Assembly: GCA_963665405.2 (NCBI GenBank) | Contig: OY762261.2 | Span: 1,240,001 to 1,304,000, forward strand | Source: G963665405 sp963665405 | GTDB lineage: Bacteria > Chloroflexota > Dehalococcoidia > Lucifugimonadales > G963665405 | Direction: 5' to 3' | DNA: 64,000 nt | Shown here: piece by piece, positions 1 through 8,648 of the stretch | Layout: the number at the start of each line of letters is the position of its first letter | Numbering within the stretch: the first letter of the stretch is position 1 | Position numbers and translations under genes: made by a program | Notes under the pieces: model-generated | Seen by the model: only the letters and a program-made list of their open reading frames with translations | Databases searched by the model: none | What the model was told of the DNA's origin: nothing

Positions 1-900
1 TCTTGGGACCGCCCACGACCGCACCTCGGACTCGCTGCCGGTGAAGAAGGTGATCAGGCCGGACGCCTCGTACGATAGGGCGATCATACGGCTCCAGCCG
101 GGCTCTCCAAGACCCAGCGACTCCCTGAGCTCGTCCTGACCATCCGGGCCTACCTCGGCGAGCTCCATCTCCAGGGTGCCACATACCGCCGCGACTCGGA
201 CGTCCGGATCGTCCAGTGCCGAGGAGGCCCGCTCCTCGAGAGCTGGGAGCTCCGATGCCTGGTCCTCGTCCGCGTTGACCACGGCGATCAGCGGCTTCCC
301 CGTCAGGAACTGAAAGCCCTGGAACAGACGGATCTCCTCCTCGGAACGCCGCCTGCGCCGGATGTGGACCCCCTTCTCGAGGTCACCCATGACGTCGGCC
401 ACGATGGATCGCTCCCTCTCCAGGGCATCGCGCTCGGCGGCGCTGGCTCCCTTGTAGCGGTCGGCGATCTTCGCGAGCCGCCTCTCCAGCATCTCCAGAT
501 CGGCGAAGGCGAGTTCCAGGTGCATCGCCTGGGCGTCTCGGATCGGATCGACTCCGTCCTGTACCTGGTGGACGGATGGGTCGTTGAATGCCCGTACGAC
601 GACGAGCAGGGCGCCCGCACCTTGCAGCTGGTTCAGGTACTCGCCCGCTATTCCCGTCGCCTTGCCCAGCCCCTCGGGCGCGGTCGGGAAATCCACGTAC
701 GTCACCTCGGCGAGCACGGTCCGCTTCGGCTGGAAGAGTTCCTCCAGGGAATCCAGACGCGGGTCGCGGACTGGCGTAACGCCGAGGTTCGGCTTGGAAC
801 CGGGTCGGCCGGAGTTCTGCCCTCTCGCCCGGCCACCCGTGAGAGCGTTGAATATGGTCGTCTTCCCGCTACGTGGGAGCCCGACGATGCCTATCTCCAT
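1..900 (-). CDS. YchF-like GTPase/ATPase (DUF933 family), C-terminus cut by window edge
   Basis: P-loop GTPase of the Obg/YchF type, a family of ribosome-associated nucleotide hydrolases. The N-terminus reads MEIGIVGLPRSGKTTIFNAL, with the Walker A element GLPRSGKT at residues 7-14. A switch-like region follows (VTYVDFPTAPEG, near residue 70), then the helical insertion rich in Arg/Glu typical of YchF (near 125-170) and VVNADED, which stands where the NKxD base-recognition motif is expected. The protein begins at the ATG ending at 900 and runs off the left edge, so the TGS/DUF933 tail is not visible. YchF proteins often prefer ATP; the altered NKxD position fits this. The next gene (DUF1232) is on the same strand about 110 bp upstream. 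The family call is fairly secure; the exact YchF orthology is not. Confidence 0.8.
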   Translation of the reverse strand, partial: MEIGIVGLPRSGKTTIFNALTGGRARGQNSGRPGSKPNLGVTPVRDPRLDSLEELFQPKRTVLAEVTYVDFPTAPEGLGKATGIAGEYLNQLQGAGALLVVVRAFNDPSVHQVQDGVDPIRDAQAMHLELAFADLEMLERRLAKIADRYKGASAAERDALERERSIVADVMGDLEKGVHIRRRRRSEEEIRLFQGFQFLTGKPLIAVVNADEDQASELPALEERASSALDDPDVRVAAVCGTLEMELAEVGPDGQDELRESLGLGEPGWSRMIALSYEASGLITFFTGSESEVRSWAVPR

Positions 901-1007
901 GGGACTTCTCGCAAGAGGGGGGCTGTGCGCCGCGAGCGGGAGGGCTTGTGAGGGGCTCGGGGCTCAGGTGCCAATGGGATGAAGAGGCGAACGGGACACT
1001 CGGCGGA

Positions 1008-1364
1008 CTACTTGCTCGACGACTCTGGGTCGTCGACGACTCGGTATGAGGTGTCGATGGCGTCGCGGCCGTCTCTTGAGCGGCCGTCGTCCCGTCCCCC
1101 AGATCCGGACGCCGTTCGCCCAGCCCTCAGGTGCTCCTGCACCACCTCGCGCGGGGCCGCCCCGAGGAAGATCGCCAGCGCCAGAACGAGCACCAGGACG
1201 TCGTCGATGCGCCCCACGAGGCCGAACAGGTTCGTGATCATGTTTATCGGCGACAGTATGTAGACGATGGCAAGGGGCAGCACCAGCTTCAGCCGCAGCG
1301 GGACCCGCCTGTCCATGAGCAGCCTTACCACCAGACGGGGGGCGCCCGTCATATTCAGCAGCAT
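1008..1364 (-). CDS. DUF1232 (YkvA-type) small membrane protein
   Basis: Small integral membrane protein of unknown function. A hydrophobic stretch reads LVLPLAIVYILSPINMI, then the family-defining polar motif GRIDDVLVLVLAL, which matches the DUF1232 core (Pro-Ile ... Asp-Asp). The C-terminal third is charged and rich in Arg, Asp and Ser. I prefer the ATG ending at 1364, which has GAGGA six bases upstream. A TTG at 1382, with GGGGG upstream, would add six residues. Nothing in the context reveals a function. It lies on the same strand as the YchF-like gene and could be cotranscribed with it. Confidence 0.75.
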   Translation of the reverse strand: MLLNMTGAPRLVVRLLMDRRVPLRLKLVLPLAIVYILSPINMITNLFGLVGRIDDVLVLVLALAIFLGAAPREVVQEHLRAGRTASGSGGRDDGRSRDGRDAIDTSYRVVDDPESSSK

Positions 1365-1522
1365 CAGGAATCCTCGTAGCAAGACCGTCCCCCTCTTCCT
1401 CTACCTGACCACGCCCCCATTATGACACATTCCACGCTGAGCGATCGAGCCGCGACCGCCGACCATGTTGATCGCACGGACCCGTCGTTATACCCTTGGC
1501 CAATCGGTGAGGTGCGGGCCCC

Positions 1523-2518
1523 TTGATCTACGTCCTACACGGCGACGACTCCTTCTCAATCGCGGAGGCCGTCGCGTCTCTGAAGGAGGCGGTGCAACCT
1601 GCCGAGTTGCGCGACGTCAACGTGACCACACTCGCGGGCTCCACGGTGGGCTTCGACGAGCTGTCCGCCGCGGCCGGCACCGTCCCCTTTCTGGCCGAAA
1701 AGCGGCTGGTGCTGGTCGAGGGGCTTCTCTCGGGCTTCGAGACCCGGCCGGTGCCGGCGGGCGCGTCCAAAGAGCGGCGCGCAGGACTGGGCCGGTGGGA
1801 GGCGCTTGCCGGCTATCTGACGGAGGTCCCGGCCACGACCGACCTGGTCTTCATCGAGGGACGCCTGACCCCGCGAAATCCGCTATTCACGAAGGTGAAG
1901 CCGCTGGCCGAGGTTCGTGCGTTTCCCCTGCCGAGGGGTGCGGACCTGCAGGCGTGGATAAGGCGGCGGGCGGCCGCCAAAGGGACCGATATCGAGCCAA
2001 GGGCCGTGGCCGCCCTGGCGGACAGCGTGGGAAGCGATCTCCACCTCGTCGACGTCGAGCTCTCCAAGCTGGCGCTGTACCGGTGGGGCGAAACGATCCG
2101 CTTCGAGGACGTCCAGGACATGGTGGCGTCGGCGAAGGAGGGGAACATCTTCGCCGCGGTCGATGCGGTGCTGGAGGGTCGATCGCGAGCGGCCGTCGAG
2201 CTGACCCACCAGCTCCTGGAGTCCGGCCGGCCCCCGGTGTACGTCATCTCCATGCTGGCGCGGCAGGTCCGGCTGCTGATGCTCGCCAAGGAGTTGAGGG
2301 GCCGGCGGCTATCCCAGATCGAGATCGGCCGCAGGCTGGGCCTGTCCGACTATCCGACGCGGAGAACGCTGGAGCAGGAGGTCCGGTTCACCATGACCCG
2401 TCTGGTCCGGATACACAGGACTCTGTTGGAGGCCGACCTGGCGATGAAGACGGCGTCTACGGACGAAGGGCTGATCCTGGACCTGATGGTCGCGGAGCTG
2501 GCATCGACCGCGGGCTAG
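1523..2518 (+). CDS. holA: DNA polymerase III subunit delta
   Basis: Clamp-loader delta subunit, which opens the beta sliding clamp. The 331-residue length is normal for HolA. The start MIYVLHGDDSFSIAEAV carries the family N-terminal 'YvlyGdd.f' pattern. The clamp-loader fold continues with FLAEKRLVLVEG (near 55) and TTDLVFIEGRL (near 108), and the C-terminal collar region includes ALYRWGETIRFEDVQDMV and YVISMLARQVRLLMLAKEL (near 240). Translation starts at a TTG; no better in-frame ATG exists upstream of the conserved Tyr-Val-Leu. The 3' end overlaps the convergent ABC ATPase gene by four bases. A weak promoter-like pair (TTGATC/TATACC, 15-base spacer) lies at 1468-1494. Confidence 0.9.
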   Translation: MIYVLHGDDSFSIAEAVASLKEAVQPAELRDVNVTTLAGSTVGFDELSAAAGTVPFLAEKRLVLVEGLLSGFETRPVPAGASKERRAGLGRWEALAGYLTEVPATTDLVFIEGRLTPRNPLFTKVKPLAEVRAFPLPRGADLQAWIRRRAAAKGTDIEPRAVAALADSVGSDLHLVDVELSKLALYRWGETIRFEDVQDMVASAKEGNIFAAVDAVLEGRSRAAVELTHQLLESGRPPVYVISMLARQVRLLMLAKELRGRRLSQIEIGRRLGLSDYPTRRTLEQEVRFTMTRLVRIHRTLLEADLAMKTASTDEGLILDLMVAELASTAG

Positions 2519-3516
2519 GCGGTCCTCCACACCATGTCCCGGTCGTGACTCATCCGGTTGTAGCAGGCCACCCAGTGGCCCGGCGCGACCTCCATTAACT
2601 CGGGCATGGGGCTGGTGCGGCACTCGCTGGTCGCCTTGGGACACCGCTCCAGGAAGGGGCACTCGTCCGGCGGGTCGATCATCTTTGGGGCCGTCCCCGG
2701 CATGGGCCTGAGCGAATGCTGGTCGGAGTCTAGCCTGGGCATCGCCTGGAACAGCCCCCAGGTGTAGGGGTGCAGGGGGCGCTTGAACAGGGACTCGGTG
2801 TCCGTGTGTTCGACTACGTAGCCGCCGTACATGACGATGACCGAGTCCGCCATCTGGGCTATGACGCCCAGGTCGTGGGTGATCAGGACGATAGCGGTGC
2901 CCCGCTCGCGCTTGAGCTGCTTCAGCCGGTACAGTATCTCGGCCTGCAGCGTAACGTCCAGGTTAGAGGTCGGCTCGTCGGCGATCAGCACGCGCGGGTT
3001 GAGCGCGATGGCGATGCTGAGCATCACGCGCTGGGCCATCCCACCGCTGAGCTGGAAGGGGTACGCGTCCAGCATCCGTCTGGCATCGGCGATCCCCATC
3101 TTCGTCAGCAGATCTGCCGCTGCCGCGCGCGCCTCTCGCTTGCTCACTGCGGTGTGCTCCAAAAGCACCTCTTCGACCTGGCGTCCGATGGGGATGACGG
3201 GGTTGAGGGCCGAGCCCGGGTTCTGGAAGACCAGGGATACGTCCTTACCACGTATTTGGCGCAGCAGCGCCGGCTTCATCGCCACTAGCTCGGTCCCATC
3301 GAGTCGCACGCTTCCCTTGACGATCTCGCCGGGAAACGGGACGAGCTGGAGTATGGACAGGGCCGTCACGGTCTTGCCGGAGCCGCTCTCGCCGACGATC
3401 CCCAGGATGCTGTGCTCCTCGAGGCTGAAGCTCACGCCGTTGACGGCCTTGACCGTCCCGTCGGTCGTCTTGAAGTGGGTGTGGAGGTCGGAGACCTCCA
3501 GGATTGCCTTTGCCAT
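2515..3516 (-). CDS. Oligopeptide/dipeptide-type ABC transporter ATP-binding protein (DppD/OppD-like)
   Basis: Cytoplasmic ATPase of a peptide- or nickel-type ABC importer. Walker A is GESGSGKT (near residue 42), the Q-loop is VFQNPGSALNP, the signature is LSGGMAQRV, Walker B is VLIADEPTSNLD and the switch His is in LITHDLG. The C-terminal oligopeptide-transporter extension has the Cys pattern CPFLERCPKATSEC found in OppD/DppD, so the subunit class is clear. I start at the second Met of the longer frame (reading MAKAILEVSDLHTHF), which aligns with family members. Only this subunit is present: there are no permease, partner ATPase or binding-protein genes nearby, so the substrate cannot be told. 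It converges with and overlaps holA by four bases. Confidence 0.88.
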   Translation of the reverse strand: MAKAILEVSDLHTHFKTTDGTVKAVNGVSFSLEEHSILGIVGESGSGKTVTALSILQLVPFPGEIVKGSVRLDGTELVAMKPALLRQIRGKDVSLVFQNPGSALNPVIPIGRQVEEVLLEHTAVSKREARAAAADLLTKMGIADARRMLDAYPFQLSGGMAQRVMLSIAIALNPRVLIADEPTSNLDVTLQAEILYRLKQLKRERGTAIVLITHDLGVIAQMADSVIVMYGGYVVEHTDTESLFKRPLHPYTWGLFQAMPRLDSDQHSLRPMPGTAPKMIDPPDECPFLERCPKATSECRTSPMPELMEVAPGHWVACYNRMSHDRDMVWRTA

Positions 3517-3559
3517 ATGGCCGTTAGTTCCCTTCAAGCTGAGAGCTTGCGAGCAAATC

Positions 3560-3735
3560 CCCGCCCAGTTGTCATTCTGAGCCGCAGCGAAGAATCTGGG
3601 GAGGCGGAGGGCCTCCCGCGCGTGCGCCGATCAGGCCCCACTCCAAAATCAAGAGGTATATGATCTCTGAGGGAAATCTCCATCCATCTCAGACTCCCGG
3701 CGATCCCGACTTGTCGGGATCTGCACATCCCATAC
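3560..3735. repeat. Dispersed intergenic hairpin repeat (REP-like), degenerate copy
   Basis: The gap between the ABC ATPase and the PHP gene contains two repeat parts found elsewhere in the window. The first is a CTGAGCCGCAGCGAAGAATCT segment (near 3573-3593), close to a motif seen inverted at 5789-5815. The second is a decayed TGAGGG stem followed by CAGACTCCCGG and the perfect hairpin ATCCCGAC-TT-GTCGGGAT at 3703-3720. No coding signal is visible. Confidence 0.7.
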
Positions 3736-3761
3736 CGTTCTCATTCTGCGCTACCGGCCAC

Positions 3762-4448
3762 TCACAGACTCGGCGTACACTGCGGCTCACGTGGGCCCAT
3801 CGAGGCGTCCAGCACGGCCGGACGGAACCTGCCCCCCCGAAGCTCCCGGATCAGCTCCTCGACGCATCTGACCGGATTCTCGAACTCCGTAGCGTATCTT
3901 CCTAAGTCGCTCGCCACGTGGGCGTCGCTGCCGCCGGTTCCGCTAAGGCCGAGACGGCCGGCGAGGTCGGCGGAGAAGCGGTTTTCGGCGTCGGAGCCGC
4001 GCCCGTTCAGCGTCTCCAGGCCATCCGCCAGACCGAAGAGCTCGTCCCCGCTCGTCCGATCGATCAGTGCGTCGTAGGCTTGCCCCGGGGATGCCACGCC
4101 CTCCCGATAGACCCGCCTGTATGGATGAGCCGCGATCATGAATCCGCCTGCCTCGTCCACAAGCTCCCTCACGAAGCGGGGGCGGTGCATCCCGAACGTG
4201 AACGCCTGCAGCCCGAACACGAGAAGGTGACCGGCGTCGGTCGTGATCTCGGCACCGCCGATCACCACGAAATCGTGGGCTTCCGACACCTCGTCCAACT
4301 CCTCCTGTGGCCAGAACCGATCGTGCTCCGTAAAGCACACCCCGTCGAGTCCAGCACGCCTGGCCTCCTCGATGAGATTGTCGGGGGTCAGCAGGCTGTC
4401 ATCGGAGGCCGGATAGGTGTGGGTATGGAGGTCGATGATCACCGGCAC
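3762..4448 (-). CDS. PHP-domain metal-dependent phosphoesterase
   Basis: Predicted metal-dependent phosphoesterase of the PHP superfamily. The metal-binding motifs appear in order: DLHTHT at residues 6-11, FTEHDRF near 39, GAEITT near 65, AHPYRR near 103 and GSDAHV near 178, which is the full motif set of a stand-alone PHP enzyme. It has 228 residues and a GTG start. Relatives act on 3',5'-nucleoside bisphosphates, histidinol phosphate or RNA ends; the sequence does not say which. It is followed on the same strand, about 90 bp downstream of an aldo/keto reductase gene, and may be cotranscribed with it. Confidence 0.85.
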   Translation of the reverse strand: MPVIIDLHTHTYPASDDSLLTPDNLIEEARRAGLDGVCFTEHDRFWPQEELDEVSEAHDFVVIGGAEITTDAGHLLVFGLQAFTFGMHRPRFVRELVDEAGGFMIAAHPYRRVYREGVASPGQAYDALIDRTSGDELFGLADGLETLNGRGSDAENRFSADLAGRLGLSGTGGSDAHVASDLGRYATEFENPVRCVEELIRELRGGRFRPAVLDASMGPREPQCTPSL

Positions 4449-4542
4449 GCCTTACCCCGGACCGCGCCCCTCAGGGCCCAGTCTGACACCGTGGGTCCCC
4501 ACAAGTCAACCGGTGCGACGCCTCCGCCGCCGCCTGGACGAA

Positions 4543-5490
4543 TCACTCCGTCAGGAGCGCGTCGATCTCGATCATATCTTTGTCTGTCAGATGCCACTCG
4601 TGGGTCCCGGCGTTGACCTCGACCTGCCGAGGGCTGGTCGCTCCGGCTATCACCGAGCTGACGGCCGGGTTCGCCAGCAGCCACGCGAACGCCAGTTCCA
4701 GAATGGTCTTGTCGTGCCTGGCCGCGAAGCTCTCCAGACTTTCCACGCGATCGAAGTTTGCGTCGGTCAGGACGCCGCGATCCTCTGAAGCCAGCCTGGA
4801 GCCCTCGGGAGGTGGCTGGCCGCGCCGGTACTTCCCGGTGAGGAGCCCGTGGAAGAGAGGGAAGTACGGCAGCAGGCCGATGCCGTACTCTTTGCAGAAG
4901 GGGATGACCTCGGCCTCCTTTTGCCGCTCCAGCATGTTGTAGCGTGGCTGCTCGCTGACCGGAGAGACGAGGCCCTGTGACCTGGACGTCCAGACCGCCT
5001 CGCATAGCTGCCAAGATGCGAAGTTGGAGCAGCCGACGTACCGCACCTTCCCTTGGTAGACCAGATCGTCGAGAGTCCGCAGCGTCTCCTCGATGGGAGT
5101 ATCGGGATCGGTGGAGTGGAGCTGGTACAGGTCGATGTAGTCTGTTTGCAGGCGGCGCAGACTGTTCTCGACCTCACGCGTGATGTGGAGCCGGCCGCTC
5201 CCCGCCTGGTTCGGACCATCCGCCATCCGGCTCCACACCTTGGTGGCTACGATGGCCAGATGACGCTTGCCCTTCAGGGCCTTGCCGATGTGCTCCTCGG
5301 ACGCCCCGTCGCCGTACGCGTTCGCCGTGTCGATCATATTGATCCCCAGGTCCAGAGCCCTGTCGATGACCGCCGCGGAGCTTTCGGCGTCCATGTGGAA
5401 GGGCCACCGGTCTCGGTTGCCGAAGTTGTTCGTCCCCAGCCCTATTGCCGAGACTTCGAGTCCGGACCTGCCGAGCCGGCGGTACTCCAT
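4543..5490 (-). CDS. Aldo/keto reductase
   Basis: NADPH-dependent oxidoreductase with the aldo/keto reductase TIM barrel. It opens MEYRRLGRSGLEVSAIGLGT, the usual start of the general-stress/YajO group. The catalytic tetrad is visible: Asp in MIDTANAYGDG with the Tyr, Lys in IVATKVW and His in YQLHSTDP. The cofactor-binding region includes YVGCSNFASWQL and, near the C-terminus, SVIAGATSPRQVEVN. It has 315 residues, a normal length. The true substrate is not readable; family members reduce aldehydes and ketones. It lies upstream of the PHP gene on the same strand. Confidence 0.9.
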   Translation of the reverse strand: MEYRRLGRSGLEVSAIGLGTNNFGNRDRWPFHMDAESSAAVIDRALDLGINMIDTANAYGDGASEEHIGKALKGKRHLAIVATKVWSRMADGPNQAGSGRLHITREVENSLRRLQTDYIDLYQLHSTDPDTPIEETLRTLDDLVYQGKVRYVGCSNFASWQLCEAVWTSRSQGLVSPVSEQPRYNMLERQKEAEVIPFCKEYGIGLLPYFPLFHGLLTGKYRRGQPPPEGSRLASEDRGVLTDANFDRVESLESFAARHDKTILELAFAWLLANPAVSSVIAGATSPRQVEVNAGTHEWHLTDKDMIEIDALLTE

Positions 5491-5575
5491 TGTTTCCTCC
5501 TAGCGACTCCGTACTGAGCCCAAGCTGGCTACCCCGTCTCTTCCAGCAGCGTGCTGTAAGACCGTTTCGACCATC

Positions 5576-5828
5576 CCCCGGCCCCTTCCGGGCAAGGAAG
5601 GAGGGGAGACATCATATCTGAGGGACACCCTCAGACTCCCGGCAGAGGGGCTTCGTCCCTCTGCAGACCCAAGACTTCATCATCCCGCCAGCGCCCATGA
5701 ATCAGGAATGTCATCCTGAGGAAGTCCTTCCCAGAAGGACGACGCAGGATCTGGGGCCGGGCACGTCTGTAGTCCCTCCTCCGCAGATTCTTCGCTCCGC
5801 TCAGAATGACGTTTTCGGTGGACAGGGT
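5576..5828. repeat. Dispersed hairpin repeats filling the aldo/keto reductase-comB gap
   Basis: The 351-bp gap (5491-5841) contains no gene. It holds TGAGGG-ACA-CCCTCA at 5619-5633, then the hairpin GCAGAGGG...CCCTCTGC at 5642-5664. An inverted pair follows: GTCATCCTGAGGA near 5709 and GATTCTTCGCTCCGCTCAG near 5789 face each other. The same units recur at 19.0, 28.8-29.1, 58.5-58.8 and 62.3 kb. These look like REP/MITE-like elements that may also act as transcript 3' ends. Confidence 0.75.
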
Positions 5829-5841
5829 GTGGCGAATCTGC

Positions 5842-6531
5842 TTAGAAATGCCTGGGTTGCGCCACGAGCAGCCCGTCTTCACGGACGACCTCGATTGCGA
5901 AAGGAAAGGCGTCGATCTGCAGGGCCAGCTTGATGTCGCTGGGGTGGAAGTGGGGTCGCGAGGGGTCGCCGTACTTCTGCGCCTCGGCGCCTGCGAGCAC
6001 CAGGCTGCGCACGGCGTCGGGGTCCGGCGACCGGCCCTGAAGGACGTTGCGTAGGTAGAGTGCGCACTGCTCATCCTCGTCGGCGCGGGCTCCTGCCTCG
6101 ACGCCCATGGCCACTATCGTGACCAGCTCGGGCGCGTCCAGGCGCACCGCTCTGGCCGTGGCCCCGGCGGTCACTAGGGACGCGGCATAGATCCGGTCGG
6201 CGCCGCCGGCGGCCGAAACCCCCATCGTGCCCGCCCGAGTAGACTGGATCAGCGTCTTGCCCTCGACGTCCGCCTGGGACATCTCGAACGGCGAGTTGCC
6301 CAGGTCGAAGCCGCCGGGCCTCATTCCGTCCACCTCGCCGATACACAGATCGCCCGTGCCTCGACCGCGAAGCTCCAGCGCCTCCTCCACCTCGGCTACC
6401 ATCACTATGCGTCGTGCTCCTCGGGAGAAGGCGATGGCCGCCGTCGTGAAGGCCCTGAAGACGTCGATTATCACGGCGGTCCCCTCTGCGTGGCGCGCCC
6501 CGCTCAGCAGGCTGCCTACCCTGATCTCCAT
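5842..6531 (-). CDS. comB: 2-phosphosulfolactate phosphatase-like protein (ComB family)
   Basis: Member of the ComB phosphatase family, whose founding enzyme removes phosphate from 2-phosphosulfolactate in coenzyme M and sulfolactate synthesis. Typical elements are VIIDVFRAFTTA (near 20), GEVDGMRPGGFDLGNSPFE (near 65, the family's EvdG...GNSP core), QSTRAGTMG (near 95) and VAMGVEAGARADEDEQCA (near 140). It has 229 residues, the expected length. In Chloroflexota the family is common without coenzyme M, so sulfolactate metabolism is possible but unproven. The neighbouring SMP-30 gene lies upstream on the same strand, about 90 bp away. Confidence 0.8.
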   Translation of the reverse strand: MEIRVGSLLSGARHAEGTAVIIDVFRAFTTAAIAFSRGARRIVMVAEVEEALELRGRGTGDLCIGEVDGMRPGGFDLGNSPFEMSQADVEGKTLIQSTRAGTMGVSAAGGADRIYAASLVTAGATARAVRLDAPELVTIVAMGVEAGARADEDEQCALYLRNVLQGRSPDPDAVRSLVLAGAEAQKYGDPSRPHFHPSDIKLALQIDAFPFAIEVVREDGLLVAQPRHF

Positions 6532-6624
6532 CCTAGTCCCGCGAGCCCTGACCGAGATGAGGCTCCGCTCTGAACGGGCGAGGGCTCACGCGGTGCTCCC
6601 CTACGTGGAAGTCACGGGTCCGCA

Positions 6625-7545
6625 TTATTTGCGGTGAGTGTAGCTGCGCCCGCCGGCGACCCGGTCTATCACAGATATTCCGGGCTTCTTGATGCGGGTG
6701 ACGTATACCGCCTGAGGTGTCGTGATGAACAGCAACTTGCAGTCGAATCCGTAAAAGGCGACGTTCGACGTCACGTCGGGCGTGCGAATGATCCCCAGCG
6801 GAGTCCCGTCGCCGGCGGCGACCCACACGCCTCCGGGTCCGGTGACGTAGGCGTTCCCGTCCACGTCCACCTTCATTCCGTCACCAAGGCCGTCGACGCC
6901 GTACTCCATCTGCAGCCACAGGCGCTTGTTCGACAGAGAGCCTTCGGCCCCGACGTCGAAGGCGTATACGCTGTTGTCCGCCGAATCAACCACATAGAGG
7001 ACGCTCTCGTCCGGTGAAAGGGCCAGCCCGTTCGGCTTGGTGAGCTCGTTGGTCACTCGGGTCAGGTCGCCGCCGGGCGACAGCCTGAACACTCCGCAGT
7101 AGTCCTGCGACATCAGGGACGGCGCCAGCATCGCCTCCACATCTCCCATGAAGATCGGATCGGTGAAGTATATGGACCCGTCTCCCTTCACGACCACGTC
7201 GTTCGGAGCGTTCAGCGGCTTTCCTTCGTAAGAGTCTGCGAGCACAGTTACGGAGCCGTCCGGCTCGGTACGCGTCAGTCTCTTGAAGCTCCCCTCGCAG
7301 GCGATCAGGCGCCCCTGGGCATCGAGGGTCATGCCGTTGGCGCCCCCGGACGGCTGACGGACGATCCCGGTCCAGAACGGAGGAACGTATCTCATGATGG
7401 CGTCGTTGCGGATGTCGGCGAAGATTATGTACCCCTCTGGCAGAAACAGCGGGCCCTCGGTGAAGCCGAATCCGTCCGCGGCCATCCACAGGTCGTGCTC
7501 GTCGACGAGGTCGTGAAACCGTGGATCGAAGACTACGTTATTCAA
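6625..7545 (-). CDS. SMP-30/gluconolactonase-like beta-propeller
   Basis: Six-bladed beta-propeller of the SMP-30/gluconolactonase/LRE family, enzymes that hydrolyse sugar lactones using a bound divalent metal. Key segments are FTEGPLFLPEGYIIFADI (the metal-ligand Glu in TEGP), GGANGMTLDAQGRLIACE, NAPNDVVVKGDGSIYFTDP (the NDv..k..G..yfTDP signature) and KPNGLALSPDESVLYVVD. I set the start at a TTG at 7545, because it forms a TTGA overlap with the ispH stop and has GGAGG ten bases upstream. This gives 306 residues; a longer frame that continues into ispH is a shadow. Translational coupling to ispH is likely. Confidence 0.88.
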   Translation of the reverse strand: MNNVVFDPRFHDLVDEHDLWMAADGFGFTEGPLFLPEGYIIFADIRNDAIMRYVPPFWTGIVRQPSGGANGMTLDAQGRLIACEGSFKRLTRTEPDGSVTVLADSYEGKPLNAPNDVVVKGDGSIYFTDPIFMGDVEAMLAPSLMSQDYCGVFRLSPGGDLTRVTNELTKPNGLALSPDESVLYVVDSADNSVYAFDVGAEGSLSNKRLWLQMEYGVDGLGDGMKVDVDGNAYVTGPGGVWVAAGDGTPLGIIRTPDVTSNVAFYGFDCKLLFITTPQAVYVTRIKKPGISVIDRVAGGRSYTHRK

Positions 7546-8477
7546 GCGGTCGTGCCCTCCATTGGAACCTGTCGGGTCTCGCGAAGCTCTTTGGGGAGCA
7601 CGAAGCTTACGTCCTCCTCGGCGCCCTCGATGGGAATCACCTCGTCGGGTGCCAGCGCGCTGATGACGGCGGCCACCAGCTCCTCGGGGGTGGACGCGCC
7701 GGAGGTGATCCCGATCCTGTTGCTGCCGTCGAGCCAGGCTGGGTCCAGCTCGTCGGGCCCGTTGATCAGATGGGCGGTCACGCCGTTCGCCTCCGCGACC
7801 TCCCGAAGCCGGCTGCAGTTCGAGCTGTTCGGAGCGCCGATCACCAGGATGAGGTCGACCCAGCGGCACAGCTCCTTCACGGCGGTCTGGCGGTTGGTCG
7901 TGGCGTAGCACAGGTCGTTGCGAACGACCACGTCGGAGAACCTGTCGGTGATGCGTTGTATCGAGTCCCTGGTGTCATCGACCGACAGGGTGGTCTGGGT
8001 CAGCACGACCACTGGAGTGTCCTTGTCCCAGTCGGGGATCTTCTCCCCCTGACGGTCGTCCAGAAGTGCCATGGAGCGCTGTCCCATCGTCCCCTTCACC
8101 TCCTGGTGACCGCGATGGCCGACCAGGATGATACGGCGGCCCTCGCCGGCGTACTTGATCGCCTCGTTGTGCACCTTCGTCACCAGCGGGCAGGTGGCGT
8201 CGACCACATGCAGGCCTCTCGCCGACGCCTTCCGAAAGTCCTCAGGGGGGGAGCCGTGGGCAGAGAAGACTACCGTGGCGCCGTGAGGGATCTCGTCGAC
8301 GTCCTCGACGGTGATCGCTCCCTTCTTCTCCAGCGACTTGACCACGTAGGGATTGTGGACGATCTCGTGCTTGACGTAGACGGGCACGCCGTACTTCTCC
8401 AGCGCCAGCTCCACGACCTCGATGGCCCTGACGACGCCAGCGCAAAAGCCGCGCGGCACGCCCACGTATACCTTCAT
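7542..8477 (-). CDS. ispH: 4-hydroxy-3-methylbut-2-enyl diphosphate reductase
   Basis: Last enzyme of the MEP isoprenoid pathway. It reduces HMBPP to IPP and DMAPP with a 4Fe-4S cluster. The three cluster cysteines are visible in GFCAGVVRAI (residue 12), VDATCPLVTKVH (near 94) and SNCSRLREVA (near 207). Substrate-binding residues appear in HEIVHNPYVV and SAHGSPPE. The length of 311 residues is normal. The start is MKVYVGVPRGFCAG. It overlaps the downstream SMP-30 gene by four bases (TTGA). The upstream 170 bp separates it from the divergent aminotransferase gene. Confidence 0.95.
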   Translation of the reverse strand: MKVYVGVPRGFCAGVVRAIEVVELALEKYGVPVYVKHEIVHNPYVVKSLEKKGAITVEDVDEIPHGATVVFSAHGSPPEDFRKASARGLHVVDATCPLVTKVHNEAIKYAGEGRRIILVGHRGHQEVKGTMGQRSMALLDDRQGEKIPDWDKDTPVVVLTQTTLSVDDTRDSIQRITDRFSDVVVRNDLCYATTNRQTAVKELCRWVDLILVIGAPNSSNCSRLREVAEANGVTAHLINGPDELDPAWLDGSNRIGITSGASTPEELVAAVISALAPDEVIPIEGAEEDVSFVLPKELRETRQVPMEGTTA

Positions 8478-8648
8478 CGGCTCCTCCTTGCGAGAGATGC
8501 GGGATGCGTCCCGGATGGCATTTTACCATAGGCCCCACCGCCGCCCGCCGTGTATACTAGGGGCCCCATCAGCGAAGAGGCGGTGCAGCGCGGAGTGTCC
8601 CAAGAGAGGCGACCCCGCCTTCACGGGACCGTCATCGGAAAAGCGGCC

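Noticed and set aside
1465..2598. 377-residue plus-strand frame over holA
   Set aside because: Different frame of the holA region; Arg/Gly-rich low-information sequence. holA motifs are in the other frame.
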